Source of the DNA: Candidatus Latescibacterota bacterium
GTDB taxonomy: Bacteria > JAAXHH01 > JABIQT01
Direction of reading: 5' to 3'
Length of the DNA stretch: 13,038 nt
NCBI GenBank assembly: GCA_018667995.1
Contig: JABIQT010000362.1
Span: 1 to 13,038, forward strand
The notes under the pieces are model-generated. The model was given only the letters and a program-made list of their open reading frames with translations, had not been told where the DNA came from and did not search any database. The translations under genes and the position numbers were made by a program. Positions 1-7,542 of this stretch are shown in pieces. The number at the start of each line of letters is the position of its first letter. Positions within the stretch are counted from its first letter, which is position 1.

Positions 1-1638
1 AATCGGAAGCACACCCGGGACGGCTGGCCAGTCGCGATGGGCGGCGCCGCTGCCGGACGATCTCCCGTGGTAGTGGATGTGACGGGCGATCGATTTGCCG
101 AGACCTTTATCGCTTCTTCAGACGGCAAGCTGTATGCCTGGCAGCAGGACGGCTCAAAGCTGATCCCCAACAATCGAAACATAGAAACAGTCACATTTTC
201 CAATGATACGCTCACGGTACCGGCAGCTGTCTTTGCCGAAAGCCCAGGTTCGTTCTTCAACGCTCCAGCGATCGCGGATCTCGATAATAACGGCAGCATC
301 GAAGTCATCTCTTCCGATGCGGAACGAGTCTTCGTCTGGAACCCGGTAGATGCTGACCTGGACGGGCTCGCAGACATTCAACCTGGCTATCCCGTATCCT
401 TGATCTCGCAATCCTCCATCGGACCCCAGAGCCGTCTCACGAGCCCTGCTTTGTTCCGGAACGGCCCCACGCAAACAGGTATAGTAGTCGGTACCTCCGC
501 TGGCGGCTTAATTGCACTCAGCTCGGGAGGATCCGTTCTCTTCTCCATTTCCCTGGCCGAGCAGGCCGACGAAGGCATTAACGTGCCGCCGGCAGCGGCT
601 GACCTCGATGGTGACGGGCTCGACGAACTGGTCGTAACCACCGCTCGAAACAAGGGTGGACGTGTGATCGCCACCGATGTGTTCGGATCGCGCCTCTGGT
701 CAGCGGAAATCAGCACTTCGGGACGTGCCTCTGCACCGATCATCTCTGACATTGACGGCGACGGACAGTATGATGTGATCGTTGCGGGATCGGGTGGAAC
801 CATCTCGGCATGGGATGCGAGCGGAATTATGAAGACCGGATGGCCCGTGGATGCACTAACAGACCTTGCCGCCCCGCCTGCTTCTGGCGACCTGGATGGC
901 GACGGGCTTCCGGAAATAGTGATTTCCGGCCTGAATCGTATATCGGCCTGGCACAGCAACGGATCTCCAGTCACCAACTTTCCTGTGCTCGTCAATCGCA
1001 CGGAGCCAGTCGGTATCATTGGCTCATCGCCAGCTATCGGCGATCTCGACGGCGACCTGGTGCCGGAGATCATAGTGGGCCTACCTACAGGAACCGTAAC
1101 GGCATATACGAGTGACGGCTCGGTAGCCAGCGGATTCCCCCTTGGCACCAGTGGGCCCGTCAGCTCATCACCGGCCCTGGCCGATATAACCGGCAACGGC
1201 GACATTGCCGTCGTATCCGGCTCCGATGATGGTTTTGTACACCTCTGGACCTTTCGCGGCAATCCGGGCGCACTGCCGTGGCCCATGCTGGCACACGATG
1301 CCCGCCGCAGCGGCGCCTCACTTACCGTCAGTCAGTCCCCTGTACCACAAGGTGGATCCTTACTCGTGGACCGCACGGTCTTCTGCTATCCTAATCCGGT
1401 CAACAGCGGCTCTACTTCCATTCGCTACCAGCTGCGCCGAAGTGCCCAGGTTCGCATACGCATATATAATCTGGCAGGAGACCTTATAGATGCCTTCGAC
1501 GGCACAGGTGATCAAAACCAGAATGAAGTTGTCTGGCAGATCAAAGGCGTCGTGAGCGGGATCTACCTCTGTCGGGTAGAAGCAAGCGATACGACGGGAT
1601 CTCAGGCCGCGTTGTTCAAGATTGCGATTGTAAAATGA
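1..1638 (+). CDS. FG-GAP/VCBS-repeat surface protein with C-terminal T9SS/FlgD-type sorting domain (5' end missing)
   Basis: The reading frame is open to the left edge (the first codons read NRKHTRDGWPVAMGG), so the first ATG at 37 is internal and the N-terminus lies outside the window. Counting from that ATG (533 residues), acidic Ca-binding-like FG-GAP repeats recur, for example DLDNNGSIEV (81-90), DLDGDGLDELVV (189-200), DIDGDGQYDVIV (238-249), DLDGDGLPEIVI (285-296) and DLDGDLVPEIIV (336-347). These pack as blades of a beta-propeller. Several blades contain a GWPV or GFPL turn, and the last ends with WPMLAHDARRSG, a common closing motif of such proteins. Residues 447-533 form a C-terminal sorting-type domain: YPNPV, an IRIYNLAGDLI strand, then W...G..SGIYLCRVEA and a final basic FKIAIVK. 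This suggests export and surface anchoring or release by a type IX-like system. The ligand is unknown. It overlaps the next gene by ATGA. Confidence 0.85.
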   Translation, partial: NRKHTRDGWPVAMGGAAAGRSPVVVDVTGDRFAETFIASSDGKLYAWQQDGSKLIPNNRNIETVTFSNDTLTVPAAVFAESPGSFFNAPAIADLDNNGSIEVISSDAERVFVWNPVDADLDGLADIQPGYPVSLISQSSIGPQSRLTSPALFRNGPTQTGIVVGTSAGGLIALSSGGSVLFSISLAEQADEGINVPPAAADLDGDGLDELVVTTARNKGGRVIATDVFGSRLWSAEISTSGRASAPIISDIDGDGQYDVIVAGSGGTISAWDASGIMKTGWPVDALTDLAAPPASGDLDGDGLPEIVISGLNRISAWHSNGSPVTNFPVLVNRTEPVGIIGSSPAIGDLDGDLVPEIIVGLPTGTVTAYTSDGSVASGFPLGTSGPVSSSPALADITGNGDIAVVSGSDDGFVHLWTFRGNPGALPWPMLAHDARRSGASLTVSQSPVPQGGSLLVDRTVFCYPNPVNSGSTSIRYQLRRSAQVRIRIYNLAGDLIDAFDGTGDQNQNEVVWQIKGVVSGIYLCRVEASDTTGSQAALFKIAIVK

Positions 1639-2426
1639 GTTTTTTGAAAAGCGACACAATATGGCCGTTCTGCATCCCCATACTATGGCTGGTGGCCGTA
1701 TTGACACTGGTAGCTATTGATGTGAGCAGTCCCCATGCGCAACCCCTTCGATTGCCACGTGTGGCATCTCTGGCAAGGATCAGTCCAGACATTCCCCCCG
1801 CTCAGCAGGTACCAGCCATGTCGAACCGGGGACGTAAAAGCCCTGCCCGTGCCTTCGCTTTATCACTGTTATTTCCGGGAGCCGGAGAGCTATATTCAGG
1901 CAGAAAGAGGGGTCTCGTCTTCTCAGCGCTGGAAATCAGTGCCCTTACCACATCTATCGTCCATAACGGAAGGGGCAATGACCGCAAGGCCACATCAATC
2001 GCCTTCGCGAATGCCCATTGGGACAGTCTCCTTTGTGCTCCAAATTGTCTGGATCCCTCTGTGGGAACAGAACAGCTGGGAGATTCTGGAAGTCAGCAAT
2101 ATTACGAACAGATCGGGAAATACAATAAATTCCAGGAAGGTTGGGACGATTTCGATCCGGCTCATGTGGGGATCTCTCCGAATCGGGACACATACGTCAC
2201 CATGCAGCACAATATGAACCAGGCGTTTAAACGATCTGATTGGGCCATAGGCGTCATTTTGCTCAATCACTTTGTTAGCGCCATCCATGCTGCCCTTCTG
2301 GTTCGTCTCGACAATAGAAAGCTGGATTCTCCTCCTATTCAGGAATCAAAGCTACGCTTGCATATCGACACTTTCGATCCCTATGGACGATTTGCTCCTC
2401 GGGCGACGATGACCCTATCCTTTTGA
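1635..2426 (+). CDS. DUF5683-like exported/membrane protein
   Basis: A 263-residue protein whose ATG overlaps the upstream TGA (ATGA), implying translational coupling; no Shine-Dalgarno is visible. Residues about 9-30 form a hydrophobic signal or anchor segment followed by SSPHAQP, a plausible cleavage region. The segment SPARAFALSLLFPGAGELYSG (about 69-89) followed by KRGLVF matches the DUF5683-type motif: a basic residue run, then a hydrophobic stretch with PGxGxxY. Further conserved-looking parts are YYEQIGKYNKFQEGWDDF (about 155-172) and the hydrophobic ILLNHFVSAIHAALL near 209-223. The C-terminus ends in a beta-strand-like ATMTLSF with a terminal aromatic residue, as often seen in outer-membrane-associated proteins. 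The biochemical role of the family is unknown to me. The context after a sorting-domain protein suggests an envelope function. Confidence 0.75.
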   Translation: MSFLKSDTIWPFCIPILWLVAVLTLVAIDVSSPHAQPLRLPRVASLARISPDIPPAQQVPAMSNRGRKSPARAFALSLLFPGAGELYSGRKRGLVFSALEISALTTSIVHNGRGNDRKATSIAFANAHWDSLLCAPNCLDPSVGTEQLGDSGSQQYYEQIGKYNKFQEGWDDFDPAHVGISPNRDTYVTMQHNMNQAFKRSDWAIGVILLNHFVSAIHAALLVRLDNRKLDSPPIQESKLRLHIDTFDPYGRFAPRATMTLSF

Positions 2427-2433
2427 GGCACGC

Positions 2434-3114
2434 GTGACAAGAATCGGCGCAATCATTCTACTATCGGCTGTTTATCTGGCGGCGCCCATATCAGCGACCG
2501 CGCAGGACGTGCAAAACGGCCCTATTCAGGATATTACCGATACCGATATATTCGGAGAGCAACTCTATTCGAAACGCAAAGCCATTCTTTTGTCGCTTGC
2601 GGTACCGGGCTTAGGCCACGCCTACACGGGTAATTGGGAGCGTGCAAGAATCTATTTTGCCACCGAGGCTGTCACGTGGGCGGGATTCGCGGCATTCCGT
2701 ATTTTCGGCAGTTGGAAGGCGGACGATTTCAGAACGCTGGCAGCTGACCGTGCTGGCGTGATCCTTCAGGGCCAGAACGATGCCTACTTCAAACAGGTCG
2801 GCATATTCGGAACAAGCGATGAACACAATCAGGATCAAAGACTTACGCTACGTGACCGCGGTAGAACCTATACGGGAAATGATACCTGGGCCTGGGTCAG
2901 CGACGTGGATCGGTTACAATATCAGTCCATCAGAAAATCGAGTCAGCGGGCCCGAGTTCGAAGCTACTATCTTGTCGGACTGGCAATTGCCGCGCGGATC
3001 GCCAGCGCAGTCGATATAAGGCGCACTCTTCCATCTGCCAGCAACCTTCCCACTCTCAACCTTTACATGCCTCCTGAGGGTGGCGTCTGGATGATGGCAC
3101 GCCTCTCTTTCTGA
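2434..3114 (+). CDS. DUF5683-like exported protein, divergent paralogue of the preceding gene
   Basis: A 226-residue protein starting with GTG, preceded by GAGG at 2425-2428, and only 7 nt after the previous stop. The N-terminus (MTRIGAIILLSAVYLAAPIS, then ATAQD) is a clear Sec signal peptide with probable cleavage after ATA. After it come SKRKAILLSLAVPGLGHAYTG (about 46-66) and a hydrophobic segment, the same layout as in the preceding protein (KSPARAFALSLLFPGAGELYSG). The middle carries YFKQVGIFGTSDEHNQDQR, then DTWAWVSDVDRLQYQSIRKSS, and the Y..LVGLAIAARIASAVDIRR helix matches the NHFVSAIHA position of the neighbour. It also ends in an aromatic residue (MMARLSF). The two genes look like an old tandem duplication that has diverged strongly. 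Function is unknown; an inner- or outer-membrane envelope protein is likely. Confidence 0.75.
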   Translation: MTRIGAIILLSAVYLAAPISATAQDVQNGPIQDITDTDIFGEQLYSKRKAILLSLAVPGLGHAYTGNWERARIYFATEAVTWAGFAAFRIFGSWKADDFRTLAADRAGVILQGQNDAYFKQVGIFGTSDEHNQDQRLTLRDRGRTYTGNDTWAWVSDVDRLQYQSIRKSSQRARVRSYYLVGLAIAARIASAVDIRRTLPSASNLPTLNLYMPPEGGVWMMARLSF

Positions 3115-3182
3115 CCCTCGTAACGCTACTGCCCTGTACGTCCCACACTTTTTTTTGAACGCCCAACAACCCCCAAAATGCC

Positions 3183-3214
3183 TTGCTTTTTGAGCACCAA
3201 GACGCTACTATACT
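3183..3214 (+). promoter_or_regulatory. Possible glyA promoter in the 193-nt gap 3115-3307
   Basis: The gap before glyA contains TATACT at 3209-3214, close to a sigma-70 -10 box. TTGCTT lies at 3183-3188 with a long 20-nt spacer, and a TTTTTG stretch at 3187-3192 gives a 16-nt spacer. Neither upstream box is a good -35, so this is tentative. An eight-T run at 3150-3157 lies just downstream of the previous gene but has no clear stem before it. Nothing else is recognisable in the gap. Confidence 0.3.
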
Positions 3215-3295
3215 GCCCTCAGTTCTGGCACGAAAATATGACCATTAATTATAGAAGAATCGGGTTGTCTCTCCCCTGATTCATCGCTCAATTCC

Positions 3296-3303
3296 AAGGA
3301 GGT
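3296..3303 (+). promoter_or_regulatory. Ribosome binding site of glyA
   Basis: AAGGAGGT is a near-perfect anti-SD complement, ending 4 nt before the ATG at 3308. It fixes the glyA start and shows that this organism uses strong Shine-Dalgarno initiation. Confidence 0.85.
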
Positions 3304-3307
3304 AGAA

Positions 3308-4555
3308 ATGCAGGAATTTGCGACGATTCAAGCGCAAGATCCGGACGTATATGAAATCATGGCTGGAGAGCGCACGCGCCAGCGTGATGGCATCGAGTTG
3401 ATACCGTCGGAAAACTATACCTCACCCGCAGTCCTCGAAGCCATGGGCTCGATCCTCACAAATAAGTACTCTGAAGGATACCCGGGAAAACGTTACTACG
3501 GCGGCCAGGAGTACATAGACAAAATCGAGAATCTTGCAAAGCGGCGGGCCAAGCAGCTATTCGGAGCGGAACATGTAAATGTGCAGCCCTACTCAGGCAG
3601 TCCTGCCAATATCGCCGTATTCATGGCCTTGCTGGAGCCGGGTGATACATTAATGGGCATGAAACTGGATCAAGGTGGGCATCTCACGCATGGCCTGGGC
3701 GTCAATTTCTCGGGAAAGTACTTCAATGTAGCTTCCTACGGAGTCCGTCAGGACTCAGGTCGAATTGACATGGATGAAGTGCGCGATATCGCACTGGCGC
3801 AGCGCCCGAAATTGATCATTTCCGGTGCCACTGCTTACCCGAGGCAATTCGATTTTGAAGCCTTTCAATCCATAGCGGATGAGGTCGGCGCCATGACCAT
3901 GGCTGACATATCCCACATTTCCGGGCTTGTGGTCGGGGGCGTGCACCCTACGCCATTTCCATTTACTGATATAGTCACTACAACTACCCACAAGACGCTA
4001 CGTGGTCCTCGCAGCGCTATAATCATGTGCAAAAAGCAGTACGGCAAAGCGATTGACAAGGCGGTGTTTCCGGGCTTGCAGGGCGGACCCCATGATCACA
4101 TCACTGCGGCAAAGGCGGTCGCATTCGGTGAAGCAATGCAGCCGTCCTTTGCGTCCTATGCCGCACAGATAGTATCTAATGCAAGGGCACTGGCAGCAGA
4201 ACTCATAAAGCATGGGTTCGATCTTGTCTCTGGAGGCACGGACAATCATCTTGTGCTGGTAGATTTGACCAATAAAGGTATCATTGGGAAGGATGCCGAG
4301 GCATGCCTCGACAAAGCAGGCTTGACCGTTAACAAAAACTCAGTCCCCTTTGACACACGATCTCCCTTCAGCCCAAGTGGCGTTCGTCTCGGAACACCCG
4401 CGGCAACCACCCGAGGCATGAAAGAAACTGAGATGGCCCACATAGCCAGGTGGATCAGCGAAGCGATCGACAATCAAACGGACGATACGAAGCTTGGCGC
4501 CATACACGATGAAGTCCGGGAGCTATGCGCGGGATTTCCCGTGCCTGCGATATAA
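3308..4555 (+). CDS. glyA: Serine hydroxymethyltransferase
   Basis: A full-length 415-residue SHMT (the usual bacterial length is about 415-420). It is a PLP enzyme that interconverts serine plus tetrahydrofolate with glycine plus 5,10-methylene-THF, and is the main entry to one-carbon metabolism in the cytoplasm. Diagnostic segments in order are [19 protein letters not shown] (30-48), [15 protein letters not shown] (52-66), [15 protein letters not shown] (91-105), the DQGGHLTHG folate/PLP loop (121-129), [10 protein letters not shown] (199-208), [12 protein letters not shown] with the PLP-binding lysine K229, and [11 protein letters not shown] near 254-264. The 3' end has the conserved [13 protein letters not shown]. 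The start is certain because of the AAGGAGGT site. The next reading frame, if it starts at 4525, overlaps the 3' end by 31 nt. No defect is seen in the conserved motifs. Confidence 0.97.
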   Translation: MQEFATIQAQDPDVYEIMAGERTRQRDGIELIPSENYTSPAVLEAMGSILTNKYSEGYPGKRYYGGQEYIDKIENLAKRRAKQLFGAEHVNVQPYSGSPANIAVFMALLEPGDTLMGMKLDQGGHLTHGLGVNFSGKYFNVASYGVRQDSGRIDMDEVRDIALAQRPKLIISGATAYPRQFDFEAFQSIADEVGAMTMADISHISGLVVGGVHPTPFPFTDIVTTTTHKTLRGPRSAIIMCKKQYGKAIDKAVFPGLQGGPHDHITAAKAVAFGEAMQPSFASYAAQIVSNARALAAELIKHGFDLVSGGTDNHLVLVDLTNKGIIGKDAEACLDKAGLTVNKNSVPFDTRSPFSPSGVRLGTPAATTRGMKETEMAHIARWISEAIDNQTDDTKLGAIHDEVRELCAGFPVPAI

Positions 4556-5724
4556 AACGCTGCTTGCCTGTCCGACTTTACCGCCTGTCTACGTCTCCAA
4601 CATGTCCAGTAGAAAGTGAACACTTGCTGCGATCCAATAGCGCCATATGCATCCTCTCACTGATCTTGACTGTCGCGCTACCCGGTGAGATCCTGGCGAT
4701 GCCTCCTGGAGGCGCAGGTGACCATGAGAAACGCCTCGCTCTTGGCAGATTACTGTACGAACAGCAGTGCGCAGAATGCCATGGAGATGACGGGGAAGAC
4801 ACGGGCCGCACCGACGGCATCAAGACGCTTCCGGGAATCTATATCCGGGCCACAGATTTCGAGATAGGCCACAGGTTTCGTGGTTTCTCGGCATCGATGA
4901 TATCGGAAGAGGAACGCGACGCCGTCGTCGCATACGTGAAGTCGCTAAAAGGTAAGAAGGCATATGCCCGGCCGGAGTTCGTCATTAGCTCAATCGGCCT
5001 CGAACCCTTCATTACCGATCCGTCTGTACGCATAGTTGATTTACGGTCGATTGAAGAGTATAGACTTCTCCACCTGCCGAATGCAGTACATCTCTCTTGG
5101 GAAAAGTTACGGCAGACTACAGGAGACGTGCCGTTCAGTCGATTGATGGAGGATATCGGCATAGGTGACGATACCTATGTAGTGGTTTACGATGACCAAA
5201 GTGGAAGACGTGCTGCTACGCTTTGGGCCGCTCTAAGGACACATGGCCATCCACGTATCAGCATCCTCGACGGTGGATGGGCAAACTGGGTTCGTGAGAA
5301 ACGGCGTGTCACCGTATGGGGACCACCGCAGCGATCGGTTCGATTTTCGTCGGAATCTATGGCCACGGCACAGTCAGAGGATGTTCACGTCGCGGCCGCC
5401 CGCCTCGTGAACATTGACGAGAGCGTATCGGCCCGAGGCCAGCAATCACAGGCACTATGGCGGAGTATTCTGCAGCCGGATGGCACGTTCCAGCCGGCTA
5501 AAGCATTGATGGACCTTTATCAAAGATCGGGGCTCCGCATGGGCGAACGTGTACAGACCATATCACGCGATCCTGCCGCCGCAGCCTTGGCGATGTTTTC
5601 ACTCGAGTTGATCGGATTCCATGGGGCCAGCGTGTCTCCTGACATCTCGGGACTAGTGAACGCGGATCGACATATGGTTCCAGCGATGCATATCCCGGAA
5701 CCTGAGGACGGACATCCTCATTGA
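4525..5724 (+). CDS. Exported cytochrome c-tandem rhodanese fusion, sulfurtransferase cysteine lost
   Basis: A 399-codon frame from ATG 4525. The true start is uncertain, because the first 33 residues look non-coding and the GGGAG before the ATG is only 2 nt away. TTG at 4624 would begin directly before the signal peptide ([25 protein letters not shown], about 34-58). Numbered from 4525, a small cytochrome c domain follows: CAECH heme site (C82, C85, H86) and a C-terminal helix [14 protein letters not shown]. Two rhodanese repeats then occupy about 155-380. The first has [20 protein letters not shown] and ILDGGWANW, with D224 at the usual cysteine position, as in inactive N-terminal rhodanese domains. 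The second has [21 protein letters not shown], then [12 protein letters not shown], where S347 replaces the catalytic Cys. After the signal peptide the only cysteines are the two heme ligands. It is probably a periplasmic redox or binding protein rather than a sulfurtransferase. Confidence 0.85.
   Translation: MRGISRACDIKRCLPVRLYRLSTSPTCPVESEHLLRSNSAICILSLILTVALPGEILAMPPGGAGDHEKRLALGRLLYEQQCAECHGDDGEDTGRTDGIKTLPGIYIRATDFEIGHRFRGFSASMISEEERDAVVAYVKSLKGKKAYARPEFVISSIGLEPFITDPSVRIVDLRSIEEYRLLHLPNAVHLSWEKLRQTTGDVPFSRLMEDIGIGDDTYVVVYDDQSGRRAATLWAALRTHGHPRISILDGGWANWVREKRRVTVWGPPQRSVRFSSESMATAQSEDVHVAAARLVNIDESVSARGQQSQALWRSILQPDGTFQPAKALMDLYQRSGLRMGERVQTISRDPAAAALAMFSLELIGFHGASVSPDISGLVNADRHMVPAMHIPEPEDGHPH
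5703..5720 (+). terminator. Weak hairpin at the 3' end of the cytochrome c-rhodanese gene
   Basis: TGAGGA (5703-5708) and TCCTCA (5715-5720) form a 6-bp perfect stem with a 6-nt loop just before the stop codon, followed by TTGATTCCTT. The downstream T-tract is poor, so it is at best a weak terminator or a chance inverted repeat. The 87-nt gap to msrB holds no other signal apart from the msrB ribosome binding site. Confidence 0.2.
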
Positions 5725-5811
5725 TTCCTTGAGGAGTGGGCATATAGTGATTCGCGGCATTCGTATAGCACTCAATTGCGGCAGGACATAGATGTGGAGA
5801 GGCGGTCAGTC

Positions 5812-6405
5812 ATGAAATCAGCATTAATGGCATCAATATTTGGTCTCGTTCTAACAGTCGGGTGTGGTGTAGCGAGGGAACAGAGCACCGCCCGCAACGA
5901 CTCAACGGAGTCTCAAACTGTTTCCATAGTGGAACTCACCGAAACGGGCGAGCTGAAAGGAGTTGTTATGGCCGAGAAAGTGATCAAAACAGAGGACGAG
6001 TGGAAATCTCAGTTGACGGATGAGCAGTACTATGTGACCCGCGAAAAGGGAACGGAACGCGCGTTCACAGGCGAGTACGACAAACACTATGAAGATGGCA
6101 TCTACAAATGCATCGGATGTGGAACGCCGCTTTTTGAATCCACCACTAAATTCGATTCCGGGACCGGATGGCCAAGCTTCTATGAACCCCTGGCGGAGGA
6201 AAATGTTGAACTCGATTCGGACGCGACCTTTGGCATGGTACGAACCGAGGTGCTCTGCAAAAGGTGTGACGCCCACCTTGGGCACGTCTTCAACGATGGG
6301 CCACGCCCTACGGGAATGAGATATTGCATGAATTCCGCATCCCTGGACTTCGTGCCGGAATCAGAACTCAGTTCCGGTGAAGGCGACAAAGCAGAGAAAG
6401 AGTAA
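5812..6405 (+). CDS. msrB: Lipoprotein peptide-methionine (R)-S-oxide reductase MsrB
   Basis: MsrB reduces the R-epimer of methionine sulfoxide in proteins. The ATG at 5812 is chosen (197 residues) because GGAGAGG at 5796-5802 precedes it by 9 nt and it opens a lipoprotein signal, [22 protein letters not shown] at 5776 would add 12 residues without a better site. After lipid Cys18 and a Ser/Thr/Glu-rich linker to about 55, the MsrB domain starts at [24 protein letters not shown]. Zinc ligands are C100/C103 (CIGC) and C149/C152 (CKRC). The catalytic motif is RYCMNSASL with C172, and HLGHVF lies at 155-160. The usual resolving cysteine in SGCGWPSF is Thr118 here (SGTGWPSF). With the lipid, zinc and catalytic cysteines accounted for, no resolving Cys remains, so an external reductant is needed. 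The C-terminal tail is acidic. An internal start could give a cytosolic form. Confidence 0.94.
   Translation: MKSALMASIFGLVLTVGCGVAREQSTARNDSTESQTVSIVELTETGELKGVVMAEKVIKTEDEWKSQLTDEQYYVTREKGTERAFTGEYDKHYEDGIYKCIGCGTPLFESTTKFDSGTGWPSFYEPLAEENVELDSDATFGMVRTEVLCKRCDAHLGHVFNDGPRPTGMRYCMNSASLDFVPESELSSGEGDKAEKE
5957..5970 (+). promoter_or_regulatory. Internal ribosome binding site and in-frame ATG inside msrB
   Basis: AAGGAG at 5957-5962 is followed after 5 nt by ATG 5968, in frame with msrB. Initiation here would make a leaderless protein of about 145 residues beginning [17 protein letters not shown], the usual length and N-terminus of cytosolic MsrB enzymes. The site is a better match to the consensus than the upstream one. 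Whether it is used is inference. Confidence 0.5.
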
Positions 6406-6411
6406 ATATCC

Positions 6412-7542
6412 GTGAAAATCTCTGACATCAAGGTATTCCCCATTTGGGCTGGCAGCAGAAATTTCCTCGTGGTTAAGGTGGAAACAGATAACGGCCTCTA
6501 TGGCATAGGTGAAAGCGGTCTGACCTGGCGGGAATTGGCCGTGCTGGAAACGGTCAATACACTCAAGCCGCTGCTGATTGGTCAAGATCCCACCCGCCGG
6601 GAACATCTTTGGCAAGTGATGTTCCGCAGTGGATTCTTTCCTGGGGAACGAACCCTGTCGGCCGCTATCAGTGCCATTGACATAGCACTCTGGGATATCC
6701 ATGGAAAAGCACTGGGTGTTCCGGTCTATGAGCTGCTTGGCGGCTTATGTCGCGACAAGGTAGTATGTTACCCCCATTGCGGGGGCGCCACGCCGGCGGC
6801 ATTGGCTGAAGCTGCTAGCGGCCTCGTGGCTGAGGGCTGGAAGTTCGTGCGGTGGGGTCTGCCATCTGAGGGTGATCTGTTGGAGCCGTCCCGGGCCGTA
6901 CGCGAGGGCATTGAACAGTGTCGGGCAGTACGGGAGGCCGTGGGGGACGAAGTGGAACTGATCTGCGATGTGCATACGCGCCTGGATCCGGCGGATGCCA
7001 TTACATTCAGCCGAGCAGTAGAGGAGTTCCGCCTCTACTTTGTGGAGGATCCGCTCAGATCTGAAAATATAGGTTCCTACCACAATCTGCGCCGCCATGT
7101 GGCCGTACCTCTTGGCGTAGGCGAGCACTACGCGAGCAAATGGGAATTCCGAGAACTGATTGAGAATGATCTTATTAACTATGCGAGAATAGACCTCTGC
7201 CTTGTAGGAGGGCTGACCGAGGCCCGGAAAGTTTCCGGGTGGGCCGAAACTCATTATATCAATATCGCTCCCCACAACCCATTGGGACCCGTCTCTGCTT
7301 CCGCTTGTCTGCACCTCGACCTGGCTACGCCCAATTTTGGCGTCCAGGAGATGCCCGGAAAGCCCGGCATCCTTTCGGACGTATTTCCCGTACAATGTGA
7401 GTGGAAGGACGGTTATCTGCTGCCCCCCGATCGTCCAGGATTAGGCGTCACATTTGACGAGGACGCCGCACTGAAACATCCCTATCAAGCGGTTGTGGCT
7501 CCCATGTTGCATCGGCAGGACGGGGCATTCACCAATTGGTAA
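6412..7542 (+). CDS. Enolase-superfamily sugar-acid dehydratase, D-galactonate dehydratase-like
   Basis: A 376-residue cytoplasmic enzyme of the mandelate racemase/muconate lactonizing group, starting with GTG 6 nt after the msrB stop, so probably co-transcribed. The N-terminal capping domain (1-115) ends with AISAIDIALWDIHGKALGVPVYELLGG, the family hallmark. In the barrel the metal ligands appear as D186 (CDVH), E212 (FVEDPL) and E238 (GVGEHY), with catalytic H188 and H288 (IAPHNPLGPVS). These are the same residues, each shifted by +3, that I recall as D183/H185/E209/E235/H285 of E. coli DgoD. The tail RPGLGVTFDEDAAL and the terminal W are also DgoD-like. The likely reaction is Mg-dependent beta-elimination of water from an aldonic acid to a 2-keto-3-deoxy acid. 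The exact substrate cannot be read from sequence, and no 2-keto-3-deoxy-6-phosphogalactonate aldolase, kinase or GntR regulator is in the window. Confidence 0.9.
   Translation: MKISDIKVFPIWAGSRNFLVVKVETDNGLYGIGESGLTWRELAVLETVNTLKPLLIGQDPTRREHLWQVMFRSGFFPGERTLSAAISAIDIALWDIHGKALGVPVYELLGGLCRDKVVCYPHCGGATPAALAEAASGLVAEGWKFVRWGLPSEGDLLEPSRAVREGIEQCRAVREAVGDEVELICDVHTRLDPADAITFSRAVEEFRLYFVEDPLRSENIGSYHNLRRHVAVPLGVGEHYASKWEFRELIENDLINYARIDLCLVGGLTEARKVSGWAETHYINIAPHNPLGPVSASACLHLDLATPNFGVQEMPGKPGILSDVFPVQCEWKDGYLLPPDRPGLGVTFDEDAALKHPYQAVVAPMLHRQDGAFTNW

Noticed and set aside
387-1286. 299-codon reverse reading frame opposite the FG-GAP protein
   Set aside because: Rich in Ser/Pro/Arg with no recognisable domain. 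It is the antisense of repeated GAT/GGC-type FG-GAP codons, which suppress stops on the other strand.
6745-7395. 216-codon reverse reading frame opposite the dehydratase gene
   Set aside because: The + strand encodes a complete enzyme with all catalytic residues. The reverse frame lacks any motif.
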